64,000 nt of DNA from the NCBI GenBank assembly GCA_017591395.1, contig WEDG01005380.1:124001-188000 (forward strand), written 5' to 3'. Shown piece after piece: positions 34,601-46,640 of the stretch (within the stretch, counting starts at the first letter, position 1; each line of letters begins with the position of its first letter). The translations under genes were made by a program, and so were the position numbers. The stretch is from Schistocephalus solidus. Taxonomy: Eukaryota; Platyhelminthes; Cestoda; Diphyllobothriidea; Diphyllobothriidae. The notes beneath the pieces were generated by a model that worked only from the letters and a program-made list of their open reading frames with translations, searched no databases and had not been told where the DNA came from.

Positions 34601-35119
34601 TGAAAATAAATAGGTCCTTACAACCCATTCGAATGGTTTGTTTGAGGTTGTTTCAATTTGCGCTTTAGCGCAGGAAACTAACAAGGTGGCAGTGGCAAGC
34701 AAACCGATTTAGTAACCGTCGATGGTCTGTATGTCACAGTGCCGTTATTGGACGTTGCGGTCTTTTTAAGGTAGTTGACCTCAGCCCTGGTGGCAATGTT
34801 GCTGCTGGTTCGCAGTTGTTTTTTTCACAAAATCCGAATACCTGCTTATTGCACTGTTAACATACACTGAAACCGCTACATCGTCCGCCTTTCGGGGACA
34901 TGTCGGTTACTCAGCAGCCAGGCAAGCGAACTGTCTCTGTTCGAGTGAGAATCCGAAACTTGGTTCAGAGATCCTATCTTTTTCTGTGCATTAAACCCTG
35001 CAAAGTATGTGGTCTCTTAAACTCTATGGTCCGCCCTAATCAAGTTACCCCGCGACCCGTTATTATGTCATCTTCGTGGTAGCACGTTTGCGATTTTAAG
35101 TTCCTCGAAATACCTTGTC
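34601..35119. other. No gene recognised
   Basis: No recognisable coding or repeat content apart from a weak, frame-broken approach to the family A endonuclease at the right end. Confidence 0.35.
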
Positions 35120-37690
35120 AGGTGGCCAGCGAAACAGTTCAGAAAAACTCTTCCGCCTTAGCCGTAACGTCCGGCTTCCGATTTCTTCTTTTTAATCCAT
35201 CACAGGTGACACCTGAAATGCCTTCAACGGCTGTCAAGATCAAATCTTTGTCTATCCGCCAGGGCTTGTCTCCAACCCGAATACGCGAGGGGCCACAAGC
35301 CGATTGTTGTCACCTTGTATTGACAAAAGTGCCTGACAGCGTCCATGTTGTGAACTGTCTACCCCCACTGGGCAGAAGTGACCGCGTAATCCTACAGTGG
35401 GAATATTCACTCTTCTCTGTCCCCGATCGAAGCATCACAATCAAACGCAACATATGGCGTGTAAATTTTACCCAAATGAAAATTTATGTGCGCCGGTCGT
35501 ATTCTCGAGGATTGGTTGGAATTTAAGGCCGTATTACATGGACTTATCACCAACTACTGTCCTAATTCCAAAAAAGGTCACCAACAGGCTCCAGTGGCTA
35601 ACGAACACTGAAGAATGAAGAAAACTGCTAGCGAAAGCTGTCAAACTTATATAAGATGAAAGACCGTCGAATCACTGACGAAGTTCAAGACGCAAAGAAA
35701 CAGGGTAAAAGGCCTTGTTTATAAAGCCCACCAAAGTTTCGAGAGTAACCTGATAAACCGTGCAGCAGAAAACCCAGAGCTCATCTACAACTTCATTAGG
35801 CAGTGCAATCGAAATAAAGACCCCATGTGTCGAACTTTGCAAGGATGAGGAAAAGGCTGAGCATATATCTCAGTCCTTTCAGTCGGTTTTTACGAGAGAA
35901 GCCAATCTAACCGCTGATAACTATAGTGTGGAAGAGATCCGACAATTGACTCAGTAATCATAACAGAACCTATTGTTCTTCGGGAACTCCTGGAGCTGGA
36001 AGAAACGAAATCGCCAGACCCTGATGTAATACCCGCAAAGATGTTGAAGGAGTTGGCCGTAAAATTGGCAGAACATTTGTGTCTTCTTTTCCGAGCCTCC
36101 CTCGCTGCAGGCAGATTGCCACCCAATTGGAAGACTGCATGTATTTCCCCGATGCATAAAAGTAGCAGCCGGGCTTCCGAAAATAACTACCGGTCGGTAA
36201 GTTTCACCTCCATATGTTGCAAGATTATGGAATGAATCATCAAACGTGAACGGATGCAGTTTCTGGAATGGCATTATCTCCACTCTGACGAGCAGCACGG
36301 ATCCCGCAGAGGAAGGTCACGTTTAACCAATTTGCTCTACTGTCTGGAACGATGGACCCGAGCGTTCGATGAAGGAAATGTGGTGCACGCCTTTGATAGC
36401 GTGCTTCACCAGCGTCTCCTATACAAACTCAATCGTATTTGGGTAAGGAGCAAGCTTTTAAAGTGGATCGAAAACTTCTTAATTGGACCATCTCAGGTTG
36501 TCCGTTTTGGCGATAAAAAATCGGCGGATGTGGCGGTTGAGAGTAGGGTTCCTCAGGGCTCCGTCCTTGGCTCTATCCTCTTCTATACATTAATGACTGT
36601 GTAACTGGGTTGGACTGTGACACAGCCATGTTTGCTGACGACATAAAGCTTTGAAAGTTCATCCACAACGAAGCTGATGAAAAAAATCTACAGGTGAACT
36701 TGCATCGACCCGAGGAATGGTCGAACAACTGGTTCCTCCCATTCAATGCTTCCAAGTGCAATATTCTGCTAATCGGTAGAACCAGCTCCGTGCACCAGAG
36801 AATGTAATATCTGGACCACACACCGCTACCAGAGGTAGAGGCTCAGAAAGATCTAGGGGTATGGATCACGCTCTCACTGAAGCCATCGTTCCATTGCCCA
36901 AAAGTAGCAAAATCCGTCATGGCAAGCTTGTATTGAATTAAGCGGGCGTTCGCAAAGTTCGACAAATGGTGCTTTAATAAAGTCTTTGGAATGTACGTGC
37001 GACCACAATTTGAATTTGCCATACAAGCCTGGAGCCCGTGGTCTGTCAAAGACCACAGCACCCTTGAGAAAGTTCAAAAACGTGCAACCAAGCTTGTTCG
37101 AGGTCAAAGCTACCTGCCTTACGAGACGCGATCTGATCTGTTTCCTCTGGACTAACGACAGCTACGCGGCGACTTAATACAAGCCTTAAGCATGCTGCGG
37201 GGTCATGATTGTTGCCTTGCATCCGGCGAATTCTCTGAGCTGGCCACTACCACTACTTTGAGAGGACATCCTATCAAAGTACATGTGACTGGCGCAAGAC
37301 AGGACGCAAGAAGGTTCTTCTCCAACAGAGTGATTAAGGCCTAAAATGCTCTGCCTGCAGACATCATATCCCCATCCGTTGACACTTTTAAGCGGAAGTT
37401 TGACCAGTACAGTCATATGTACCACCACGACGTAAAACACGAACACATTTCCTTTAACCTATCCCCATTTACAATTTACGCGTTATCGAACATGCCTCTC
37501 CCTATTTTGAGTGATATTATTTTATAATTTTTTTCGTCCGATGCCCTGTAGAGTGACGCGGAGCTAACCGTTTGTCCAACATCCATTATGTGTCGGCCTT
37601 TTCAAATTTGCAATGCCATTGAAATCAATAGGGAGTTCAAAGGCGTCGCGTACCTTTCTCTGAACATTAATTTTTCGGGTGGCAGTGAGC
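35120..37690 (+). pseudogene. Family A LINE copy, endonuclease C-terminus to 3' end
   Basis: The order of motifs is standard. The endonuclease end has LPPLGRSDRVILQWEYSLFS (SDR replaces SDH), followed by a linker. The RT start reads LEETKSPDPDVIPAKMLKEL and YRSVSFTSICCKIME. The palm has a damaged first catalytic block, HAFDSVLHQRLLYKL, in which the aspartate-containing FIDF segment is lost. The second catalytic block is MFADDIKL at 36628-36651, followed at once by a TGA. The thumb region reads RPQFEFAIQAWSPW, then LRGHPIKVH at 37260. The 3' end has GAGTTCAAAGGCGTCGCG near 37640. It lies just upstream of the first recognised SM-family exon and may sit in that gene's intron or 5' flank. Confidence 0.8.
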
Positions 37691-37821
37691 AATACCGCAC
37701 TTAAATGTCAATGTGAGACATTGATAGATCTTTTATAGTGTCTAGAATGAGAGAAATCTGAGAAGGAAACTGTCAGACCAGCAGGAATACTTCAAAACAA
37801 CCATTTTCTCATTCCTTGCAG

Positions 37822-38005
37822 ACTTTCTGCCAACAAACCTATTTCTACCGCCTCAAGGATGTCATTTTCTCACCAAGGCCGCCCTCTTAATGCAATTACT
37901 CAGGTCCTTATGAACTCACCATTTAAGGATCACCTTTCGGTTCCATGGGTCTGCGAACTCCGACGCTTGTCTGACCGCGATTCTCTCGTTTCGTTCTCTT
38001 CAACA
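37822..38005 (+). CDS. SM-family (SCFD2-like) gene, exon 1 of the recognised set
   Basis: The acceptor CCTTGCAG is good. The frame starts at phase 2 (one base, then CTT) and is open for the whole exon. A phase 0 donor at ACA|GTGGCC gives a 65-bp intron, but this donor is weak and the true end may differ. The product includes LRRLSDRDSLVSFSSTV. From memory this matches the SCFD2 segment just before its conserved CFAVGS block. Upstream exons encoding the N-terminus were not found; the family A LINE lies directly before it. Confidence 0.5.
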
Positions 38006-38070
38006 GTGGCCCAGATATTGGGACAACTACCTGCACGTTGTCAAGATTTAACGTCATCGTTTGCATATAG

Positions 38071-38181
38071 GTCACTGTCGAGGTTTATTCCTTTGGGTCC
38101 GAATCACGCCTAGCTGAGTTGATAGTAACCGCGATAATATCCGAAAAGAACAGTTCTCTGGCCAAAGAATTCCCTCCTCGT
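38071..38181 (+). CDS. SM-family (SCFD2-like) gene, exon 2
   Basis: This exon has 37 codons, phase 0 at both ends, and closes at a consensus donor CGT|GTAAGT. It encodes VEVYSFGSESRLAELIVTAI, then ISEKNSSLAKEFPPR. In human SCFD2, recalled from memory, the equivalent reads ECFAVGSLSQVIAADL. The exon contains no start codon and lies in a different frame from the overlapping longer ORF, so it is easily missed. The acceptor (TTTGCATATAG) is only fair. Confidence 0.6.
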
Positions 38182-38491
38182 GTAAGTACCATTATTTTGA
38201 TTTATTCCTTTTTTTAAGTGGCTCATTTTCGATTTATCGGTCCTCTGTCCCCAGAGCTTTGCACTCGGAAATAGTTTTCATTCCCGCTACCCCTTCACAT
38301 AGCTGTCAAGTTCACATAGATTCCCACTTATACTTTTGCATCTGCGAGCTGTCATCGGTTTCGTTATAACTTACTCGGATTTAATGACATCAAGGATTCG
38401 TGCGACTGATGCTCTTCTGTCCATGATTGCACCCTCAATGGTCTTCGGCTGTTAAATCCATAGATCGCAGCAAAAAGAGCGTTGAGTCTAG

Positions 38492-38718
38492 CTTCCACCC
38501 TGCGTTTATCCTTGCCACAATCGTCAATTTTTTCTGTTGACCAACAATTCGGTGGCATTTATTCTGGCAAGACGTCGTAGAGATGTCACTGCCGACAGAT
38601 GCTGTTGTTTTTTTCATCCGGTTTCTGACCCTCCTACCACTAGTATTGTACAAACGAGGTTCCCATTTCCAACTAACCTTTTTGGGGATGGGATCCCAGT
38701 CTGCGAGGTACCGACAAG
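38492..38718 (+). CDS. SM-family (SCFD2-like) gene, exon 3
   Basis: The exon starts at phase 0 after GAGTCTAG and is open in one frame throughout. It encodes NNSVAFILARRRRDVTADRC, which aligns by eye with the SM signature strand and DRxxDL-like loop (SVVFVDRTLDLTGA in SCFD2). The aspartate-arginine pair is not conserved. Two donors are possible: GAG|GTACCG (phase 0) and AAG|GTTTTA at 38718 (phase 2). Only the second keeps the frame into the next exon, so I chose it. The acceptor lacks a strong pyrimidine tract. Confidence 0.45.
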
Positions 38719-40982
38719 GTTTTATTGGGTGTTGGGCAACATGCACAATACCACAATAATATTATGTTCCCTGGCTGTTTAGAATTGTACTATAGTTTTC
38801 ATTCAAATTTTCACGTTGATGGGGCCGTCAGCAGAGAACATGCTGAAACCAAACCGCGCCCGGTCGTCATACTGTCACACCATTTGGACGGTTAATGCAA
38901 ACAGCTGAAATTAGTTTGGACCTACCAGAACCCCTATCCGAAGTGGCCTGTTTCTTAAATTAATCGAAACCATGTTGTTGCGTGAGGTTGTGAACTGCAT
39001 TTTTTGTTACGAAGCGGTAAGAAAACGATTGTTAATCGACAAACCTGCACAACCCAAGGAAAAGTATAACTGACGTAAATTCAACTATCGATCCCTATAA
39101 TTATTCGTCTTTTTTGTTTTTTTTTTCCAAATTTTGGCAGGTTGCGTGATTCTTACTTTGTTTTTGTCCTTTGGTTTTACAAACCTGCAAATCTCATGCA
39201 GTCCAACATTAGTTATAACAGAAACTGAGTCCCTTTATAGTATGACATCAAACGTTAAACCCTATAGGGCTTCCAAGGTATTAACTTTTCCGCAGCAATA
39301 AGACTGAATTTTCACCAAGATTATTATGGATGGGTTTAAGCTATTTTTTCTGCTAAATTTAGAAATCTTGTTCACTTCCTGGGTTTCTTCGTGAGAGCTC
39401 ATGAGTAAACGTAGTCAGATACTGCAAAAGGTCTCCGATTCGAGCCTCTTTCGCGTCATTCCCACTATGATAGTAAAACTCCCCAGTCCTCACGGTTTCT
39501 ATTTTTCTAGGCTTTCATGTCGTTTGAATTTTCATGAGCAGCATCGCAATAATGCTTAGCGTATTTTGTCTCCCGTACGGTGGAGAAAATTTGGCGTTGT
39601 TCACTTCTGGTAGCCAATTCCAGATGCGCGTCAATTACGGTCACTGTCCAACACGTTTATACTCATCAAAATATGGCCGTAAGAGTCATTCGAATCTCAA
39701 CACAGGGCATTTTTATCGAGGTAATTAAGAAAGTGTAAACTGATGCGATCGCATTCTTAGTTCAGAGGTCCCTTGCCAGGTATTTTGAAGACAACCTTTG
39801 CACATTGGCATAGACAACACATAAAAAACGGCCTACCACTTCTCGTTGGTGAGCCCTGCATAATCGCTTTTCCAGTTTGAATGCCGAGTATCGCAGTAGA
39901 ATTGGTTGGGCTATATTCTGACTAGCCTGCGCCTGTATTTTCCGCTTATTTAGAAGAAGTCTTGTAATAGGCCTGCTCCTTGGTCTTTCATGCACAAGGA
40001 CAAACAGCTTCATATCCATTTTCCAATATCGGGTAAAGCAAAATAAGGGCTTCGTTCTCGTCATTTCTACTTGTCAAACTTGTTCTTGCAATACCGACTT
40101 TTTATTTATCGATAGTCCGACTGTTGCGAATAACGAGATCCACCGCTGTCCCACAGGACAATAGAAACCGGACCTTCTTCATTAGTTCGTTTGCTATGAA
40201 GTAGACTTACGCTGTGTGCTTCACTCTTTCCTGCCGCACCTGTCAATTTCCGGTGGCGAGACAGTTAAGACGATCAGTGGTGGGCTTGGGGACAATGACT
40301 GGCAAAGCTCAACAACCCATCTACGCGTGCAATGTATGACTTTGCCCTTTCCTCGCCATATATCGGACGCCTTTCAGATGGGATCTATTAGCTCATATAC
40401 ATAGGAGTGCCATAAAGGTCACAAAAAGGAGGAGCAATTTCAGTATGACCCTCGATATGGATGATGGCCCTGTTATCCCACCCGCTGGTAGCTTTATAAG
40501 CCAAGACATAACCCAGCCAGTAAACCCAACTTAGACAATCTGAGTGGCTAGTCGTCTTCATACTGACTCACTTGAAAGTGTTTCTGTAGCTTTCCAGGGT
40601 TTTGATTTGACAGGACCTCAGATGCACGTGGTTACGGAAAAAATGTGTCTCTTTAGCTTAAAGTGTTACTAGGCTTAGCATAGCGCTTTGGTGCAGGACC
40701 ATTCTACGTCTTCGCCGGTTTTCTAACCCTTTTTCGAAGAGCTTATCAGGTAGATTTGATCAGTCCGGTTCCCTGCCGTGTTTATAAGTTATAAGTTTAA
40801 TGCACTACCATTCAGGTTAAATTTACTTCCACCCGGACTGCTCAACGTTGTTGCGTTTCTTCCCTTCCCGGCTCATATAATATTTTGCTACTTTTTTCTT
40901 TAAATTAATTATACTATTAGTATTAGTGATTAAGGGGTATTCGAAGCGCACTTCAACGAGATTTACTTACGTTTGTTCGCAG
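38719..40982 (+). other. Intron of the SM-family gene, no repeat recognised
   Basis: 2.3 kb of AT-rich sequence between exons 3 and 4. Short frames lack known motifs, and no LINE text was seen. Confidence 0.4.
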
Positions 40983-41159
40983 ACTTCGCAGTCTCACCAA
41001 GATGTCACAGACCAGCGTCGGGCCACTGTCATCTGCATCGACAAAGCTTTGGCGGTGGGATCCGTCTGCTGCACTTTTACCGTTTGTGCGCCCCTCCAGC
41101 ATTGTCGATCAAATCCTCTTTAGTTTGTCTGCTGTGGGCGTAGATTGGAGTCCGCTGAG
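40983..41159 (+). CDS. SM-family (SCFD2-like) gene, exon 4
   Basis: The acceptor is TTGTTCGCAG (a second AG lies 9 bp on, same phase). The frame is open for 58 codons and ends at CTGAG|GTATGT, phase 2 to phase 2. The end of the product reads DPSAALLPFVRPSSIVDQIL, then FSLSAVGVDWSPL, a helical stretch that fits the SM domain 2 region. A second open frame overlaps it with an apparent DKAL motif, but only the frame given here joins the next exon in phase. Confidence 0.55.
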
Positions 41160-41294
41160 GTATGTCGTTGCACTATGATCCCCGATATGCTTTATGTGAA
41201 ACCGAAATCTGTCTGGTGGGCCTACCGTTCAGGGCTATTTAGCCGTCCTGTAAAGTATTAATCTTGACCTAATCATTTGGTTTCTATCTTATAG

Positions 41295-41415
41295 TAACTT
41301 TGCTCCCATTGGTGTAAACGACGATCCAACCCCCTTTCGAACGCCTTTCTCACTTTTTGGCGATCAGTCCGACCACCGTTTACTGGGCGATTTATTCTGC
41401 TGCACTAAACAAGCC
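41295..41415 (+). CDS. SM-family (SCFD2-like) gene, exon 5
   Basis: Strong splice sites: acceptor TATCTTATAG and donor GCC|GTAAGT. Phase 2 in, phase 0 out. It encodes NFAPIGVNDDPTPFRTPFSL, then GDQSDHRLLGDLFCCTKQA. The human SCFD2 counterpart, recalled from memory, is NVVAPGCLSQSSDTTAKALW, then EALLNTKHKEAV. The motif order and spacing agree well. There is no ATG in the exon, so it is not visible as an ordinary ORF. The next intron is only 125 bp. Confidence 0.65.
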
Positions 41416-41540
41416 GTAAGTGCTAGCATTTTTGATCTTCTAGGAATTAGCCAGATTGCCATACATTTAGACTGCTTGGCCATCAAAAGCGCACATTCCT
41501 CATGCACTTTCTGACCTATTTGTTTTTTTTTATTTACAAG

Positions 41541-41677
41541 GAGGAATTAAAACTGCTTCAAAAAGCTCTCTTGGATGCCGTCTTCGCTTTAGATGCTGCA
41601 TCTCCTGATTTAGATTTAATCAAACGTCCTAACGCAGTGATCGAACAGTTACGATCATTGGCTGCCGCTGTGTTCAC
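41541..41677 (+). CDS. SM-family (SCFD2-like) gene, exon 6
   Basis: The acceptor is a T-rich tract ending TTACAAG and the donor is CAC|GTGCGT; phase 0 in, phase 2 out. The product EELKLLQKALLDAVFALDAA, then LDLIKRPNAVIEQLRSLAAA is strongly helical. It aligns by eye with VMEVRRHLVEAASREN...VTPGQLMSYIQLFKNN of SCFD2. The intron that follows is 5.65 kb and contains a foldback repeat, a tRNA-derived repeat and an RTE fragment. Confidence 0.65.
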
Positions 41678-42386
41678 GTGCGTCCCATTTGTATGCAATG
41701 ACTCGGTTTTCCATACAGTTCTGTGCTCGTAGTTCTGCCTTCTTGGATAGAGGTGATAGACAAAGAGCATATAAGTAGATGCTGGGCCCATGCATGCACC
41801 TGACATCCGTTTCCCCATTCGTCTGCTTTTTTCACATTAGGTTCCTATTTCTTACTGGTTTAATCAGTTCCGACAGCGGTGCACCGCTTATGTCACACTG
41901 TCGTATATGGCTTTAAGCTTCCGTATCTGTGTTGAGTCATCTCAACTACTACCAATAAAGGTCATATACTCGGGTAGGTCGACTGTTTCCTGGTTACTCT
42001 ACGAAAGGCCGTTAAGCCACGCGATTTTTATCATCTTCTGAGCCTCCAACCGGACAAGTACGAAATGTGAAGGGTTACGAAAGTGACGTCGTATTTTGGG
42101 TGACAGGGAAGTTCATAGAGTAGCTTAATTTCCACGACTGCTCAGACAGCAAAGATGATACTTTGTATACATGCAGTAATGTCGAGTGTCCGATCGTAAT
42201 AGTGAGTACAACAGATTTATGGTATTGACCAATGGTTGTTTAATCTTATTTAGGGCCCTTTCAAGTTGTTAGCAGTCGCATGTGGTGGCCATTTTATTTT
42301 GATTGCACATAGATCTCAGGAAGCTGTACTGAGCTCACAATTCACACCCTAGTGACCGTTTCGAAAAGCGGCTTACCTTAATTACT

Positions 42387-42665
42387 GAACGCTCACCGAT
42401 GGTTAACGGAACTCACTCGTCCCGTTCTGCCTTTGGGTTCACTCTCGAGCCTCGCCTGCAGCCGCTCCGCGGCTATTATCATAGATGAACATTGGTGGCA
42501 ATGGCAAGGGAGCCTGGAATAGCCATTTCCGGCTCATTAAACGTCTTTGCTGACAATGTTCATCTACCTATGATAATATCTGCTATGCGGCTGCTGGCGG
42601 AGCTTGAGAGTGAACCCCAAAACAGAACGATACGAGTGAGTTCCGTTAGCGATCGGTGAGCGTTC
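42387..42665. repeat. Foldback element: 110-bp inverted arms
   Basis: The left arm (42387-42495) begins GAACGCTCACCGAT and ends CATAGATGAACATTG. The right arm (42553-42665) is its reverse complement with about ten percent mismatches, ending GATCGGTGAGCGTTC. A 57-bp spacer separates them. Transcribed as part of the host intron it would form a long hairpin. It resembles a foldback or MITE-like element; no transposase is nearby. Confidence 0.8.
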
Positions 42666-42710
42666 ATCAAAAAATGTCAGTATGCCCGATCTAAACTGAC
42701 AAGCCAACGA

Positions 42711-42960
42711 GCCCGTGGCGCAATGGTTAGAGCGTTTGACTTTGGATCAAAAGGTCACGGGGTCGAGCCTTGGATGGCGCACCACCCGGGGTTAGGTATA
42801 ACTTGTTGGTAAAAGCTAATAAGCCTAAAAATGACCATTCCAGTTTCTCTTGTCTTTGCCAGCCATGTTCGACGGCTTACCTATTTGCTGATCAAATGAA
42901 GTGTCCCCGTCTGGTGAAGTTCGGTTTGGTCACTAGGGAGGTACCATCTGTGTGGTAGCA
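42711..42960 (+). repeat. tRNA-Gln-derived SINE-like repeat
   Basis: The 5' part (42711-42782) has a pol III A box (TGGCGCAATGGTTAGAGCG), an anticodon arm TTTGA-CTTTGGA-TCAAA with anticodon TTG (Gln), and a B box GGTCGAGCCT. The acceptor stem does not close, so it is not a working tRNA gene. The unrelated tail after it fits a tRNA-derived SINE. It lies 45 bp after the foldback element. No second copy was found in the window. Confidence 0.55.
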
Positions 42961-45900
42961 AGAGTAGACGGAGGCTTTTTTCTGGGTCACTCACCATGCC
43001 CTACCTAATCGCCGGTAATCTTGACTTGGTTTCGATACTGTATCACAGTGGGCTTTACATTTTACTCTAGTCGATCCAGTTCACCCCAGTTCATACAAAA
43101 GTCGTCTCGTTGTTTTCGACTGATGAAACCTCTTACTTCGGTCTAATTGGCCAAAATTTGCGAACAGTAAGATGCAGTAGATTGCCTAACTCATGAAATG
43201 TAAATATCAGAATTTGAGGTAGTAGCAGGGCAGGTATTTAAAAGTGTTAGTTCTGTTTGTTGCGCTAAATTGATGAACAAAAAGCTGTTTAATAATAAAG
43301 AGATCACTTCAGCTCAGTTTATTCATGGGAAAACGGGGCTAAATGGGGTGAAATCCGACGTTTCTTGCTATCCAGGAATTTTCCTACGTTATTTCACGCT
43401 ACAGGTCAAAACGGGTTGCTTTTATGCGCAGTACTATGAATGAACGTTAATATAAGCCGGAAAAATTTGGAATATATCCTTTCGGAGAACGGAAAATTTT
43501 GTTTTGTTTTCATGAAAATCAGGTGAATGCAAGTTTGAGAGATAACATTGTTTTCGGAACATGATGACATATTTAGTTTAAAAAAATCACGTTTTGCAAA
43601 GTTATGACGTTTTGTTCCCGAAAAACGCTGTAATAAACTTTTGTGAATGTACTTTGTTTTACCACACCGATAGTTAGGACCTTAAACGCGCATATATACG
43701 AGATGCGATGATACACCGCGACTTTTCACAGTCACGGCGTACGTGAATCCTGAAAAGACAATTTCGGTCTGCAGTTGACTTTAAAGGAATAAGGAAACTT
43801 GAACTGGAAGGGGCAGAAAATTCACATTTTATCGCAAAATCTGAGTATATATTCGGCCACTCTCTTGTGTGTTCGAACGCTTAGAACTAGACTGAGAAGT
43901 AAGGAAAGATATCGAAAAATGCTCCAATAGAAAGAGAAAAGAGAGTTCTTTAATTTTCAACAGAAATTATATCCCTAATTTTCAGTGAAGTCGAAAATTT
44001 GGTCAAACGGTCCCAGTTTTTTCTTGACTGCTCTTTGAAAAAACATTAATTACGCAGACATTCGACAGTGAACCATCAAATTAAAGCACTTTTTAAAAAG
44101 GTAACTTATTGTAGAACATTTTAAACTAATTATAGGTATATATTTTCCCAGCTTTTGTTGTGGACGTTCGTTTTTCATAGCAGCGAGTTTTAATGTTTGT
44201 GTGAGTCTACAAATATGACCCAGACGGCCGTCTGCATTAGAACGAATGCCCAAAAAGTAACTGCTTCGGTAAATGCGTTTAAGAAATATGTTATTTTGAG
44301 GGTATTACCAAACACATCGAACGGAAGGTACATTTATGGGCAGTCGACTGAAAACACTGAAAATCGTAAAGAATTTACCTCATTTTCAAGGACTATCTGC
44401 AACTCATCGTAATAGAAAACCCGAAATATTTATATAGAAATCTAACAATAGACTTGTCAAGTTTTATTTACACCAAATGGTATGCTTACGATTGCACCTG
44501 ACGATTCTATTTAAATTTATTAGTCATCGACCGACCTGTGAACATTTAAGCTTATGAAATATTATATTCTTTTGACGTCCCTATCGGTGCAATGAAGCGA
44601 AAATCTGCTTGTCTTGGTCAAATGCATCTAAGAAAATGTACAAACGGAAAAAAACTACCAATTCTTGTGAAACGGTGTTGGAATATGCAATTTCATGTTA
44701 GGCTGCTTGATGACGGCCATACGTTACGTTGCGCTTAATCTAGAGAAATATTTATGTGCAAAACTCTGAAAAAGACTATTTTGAAAAATAATTTGGCTTT
44801 TTCTGCTTTATTCACTGTTTTTATTTCATGGACAGGTTTCCTATACACTTACAACTTCAGTTTACCAAACTAGGTCAATGTTTCACACTTTCGAAACCCG
44901 TTCCTCTTCTTAAAAAATTAGCATTTCTTAACAATGTAATGTTAATTTATAAACAACAAACAGCCATAAATCTCCTAACGATCAGTTCTTTATTGTTGTA
45001 AAATTCTGGTGGACGCATTGTGCGCTGATTTCGCGAAATGGGCCATAACTCATGAAATCCATCAGATTTCATGTGTTAGGACACCTACTGTAGTTTGTAA
45101 GTGCTTGCTTCTGTTCTGTAGATCTTTCCCCTATCAGCTCTATCCGTCTGGTTGAGAATGTTTTTTTATATGAAACCTGTTTCGTCTATTCGCGAAAAAA
45201 ATCCCCCAGGCTCACACATTTGTCTTGCATATAAAGATAGCGTAGTATTAATAATATTTTATTGCGCTAGCGAGGAACACCACCAGAGTCTCAGCCAAGA
45301 CCCGATGGTGACGCACGTAGGAATTCGTATACAGCGGAACAGAATTCGTTTTTTCATCCCATATCCGCCGTGTTCCAATACGAGGGCATGTCAAGACGCC
45401 CGAAGAACTGCCTGAGGGCAGCGGCTGTTGAAGCTGAAATCATTTTTGAGCGCATTGCATACATACATTGATCTTAACTCTACATAAATCAGGCTTCGAA
45501 GAAAAAGGGGGATCTTGGCTCCAATTAGCGTGATGGTGCCATAAAACCCATGTACAGGAGGCATTTCAGTCCGACCATTGGTCCTAGGTAGGACGGACTA
45601 TCTGGTCCATTGGAAACCCTGCAAGCTGCTACATTTAAGACATTTTGTCGTTTTTCGTGAATACGCTAGGCACCTGATCCGAACTAGACGCACGCCACGT
45701 GATTTCCTCTCCGCTATCCTGCCCGGATTAGGCCATTCGAAGGAGATTAAGCAGCGTGTATAAACCGTGTATAACTCATGTCACGCGTAAATATTTACAC
45801 ATACTATATGTCGCCTCATAATTAGTGACGTTACCAAACTTCCCACAATTGTTTTCTAAGCGGAGAAAAGTTATTCGCCTTTTCTCTTCGTTTTTTGAGC

Positions 45901-46228
45901 AAATGATGGAATGGTCTGTGCGATGGAGGAAGGCGCGGGAACCGTGTGGATCGGTAAGGTTGGCCCGACGGGTTTCGGCCGGGATTCGTGGCTTTGGTTA
46001 TCCAGTTGTGCAGCGACCAGTTCACAAACGTCCAATTAGGCTAGTGTTGTTATTCACTTGTAACATCATTCATCACGTTAATCTATGTGAGCGTGGGACA
46101 GGTGGTCCGGGTCAATCAAAGACTTCCGTAGTTGGCCCGCTATGCGTAGCGCAGGATTTCATGTCGCCTCCTAGTTTCCTGGTCGCTTAAATGAACCTTT
46201 CGTTACACATGCATTTCTTGATTGTTTT
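42961..46228. other. Intron sequence, nothing further recognised
   Basis: This part of SM-gene intron 6 has only short frames with no known domain. No exon with matching phase was found here. Confidence 0.4.
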
Positions 46229-46640
46229 CAAAAGTCTCTATTTATGCTGCCGAAGGAGCGCAAAGGCTGGTCCTCATTTCTTAGCATTTTTTGCAGTTGC
46301 CATACATCGAAGCCCATCTTGATTGTTCTATTTTGTTTCCCGAAACCGCATTGTCTTTGAAAGACGTCTCTGTCTGAGACGAAAATTAAAGTGATTGATA
46401 AGAACACAGGCAAAGATTTTACCAATAATGTCCTTGAGGCAGATGCGGTAAAGGTTATTGCAGACTTGTTGTTTCCATCAGGTACCCAGCGCCGCTGGGT
46501 GGAGTGCATGCGTCGTCTAGCCCCACCGCACTTGACAACCCACAGGCAGCTAATAGGACTAGAATTCGCTCGTATGCATTCAAAGGACAGTGTCTGCCGT
46601 GGTTATGAAATATGTTAGTGTTGCTAGACTCAAAATGCAC
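46229..46640 (-). pseudogene. RTE-type LINE reverse transcriptase fragment
   Basis: Minus-strand frames give KQQVCNNLYRICLKDIIGKI, then FACVLINHFN, then QRQCGFGKQNRTIKMGF, then VWQLQKMLRNEDQPLRSFGS. They fit the RTE RT blocks RxxCxNxRGISLLxxxGKIFA, SQCGFRxxRGTxDMIF and ARQLQEKCQE. Two frames are needed, so it is dead. It sits in antisense orientation inside intron 6 of the SM-family gene. Only the fingers and early palm remain; the catalytic motifs are absent. Confidence 0.65.

Noticed and set aside
40983..41123. A second open frame in exon 4 containing DQRRATVICIDKAL, which resembles the SM-family VFVDRxLDL strand.
   Set aside because: It ends in a stop with no donor that joins exon 5 in phase. 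The alternative frame is open to a consensus donor and fits the next exon, so the resemblance is probably coincidental.
42711..42782. A functional tRNA-Gln gene.
   Set aside because: The anticodon arm and both pol III boxes are good, but the acceptor stem does not pair and unrelated SINE-like sequence follows, so a tRNA-derived repeat fits better.
46391..46618. Plus-strand frame VIDKNTGKDFTNNVLEADAV looked protein-like.
   Set aside because: It is the antisense of the RTE reverse-transcriptase fragment at 46229-46640.
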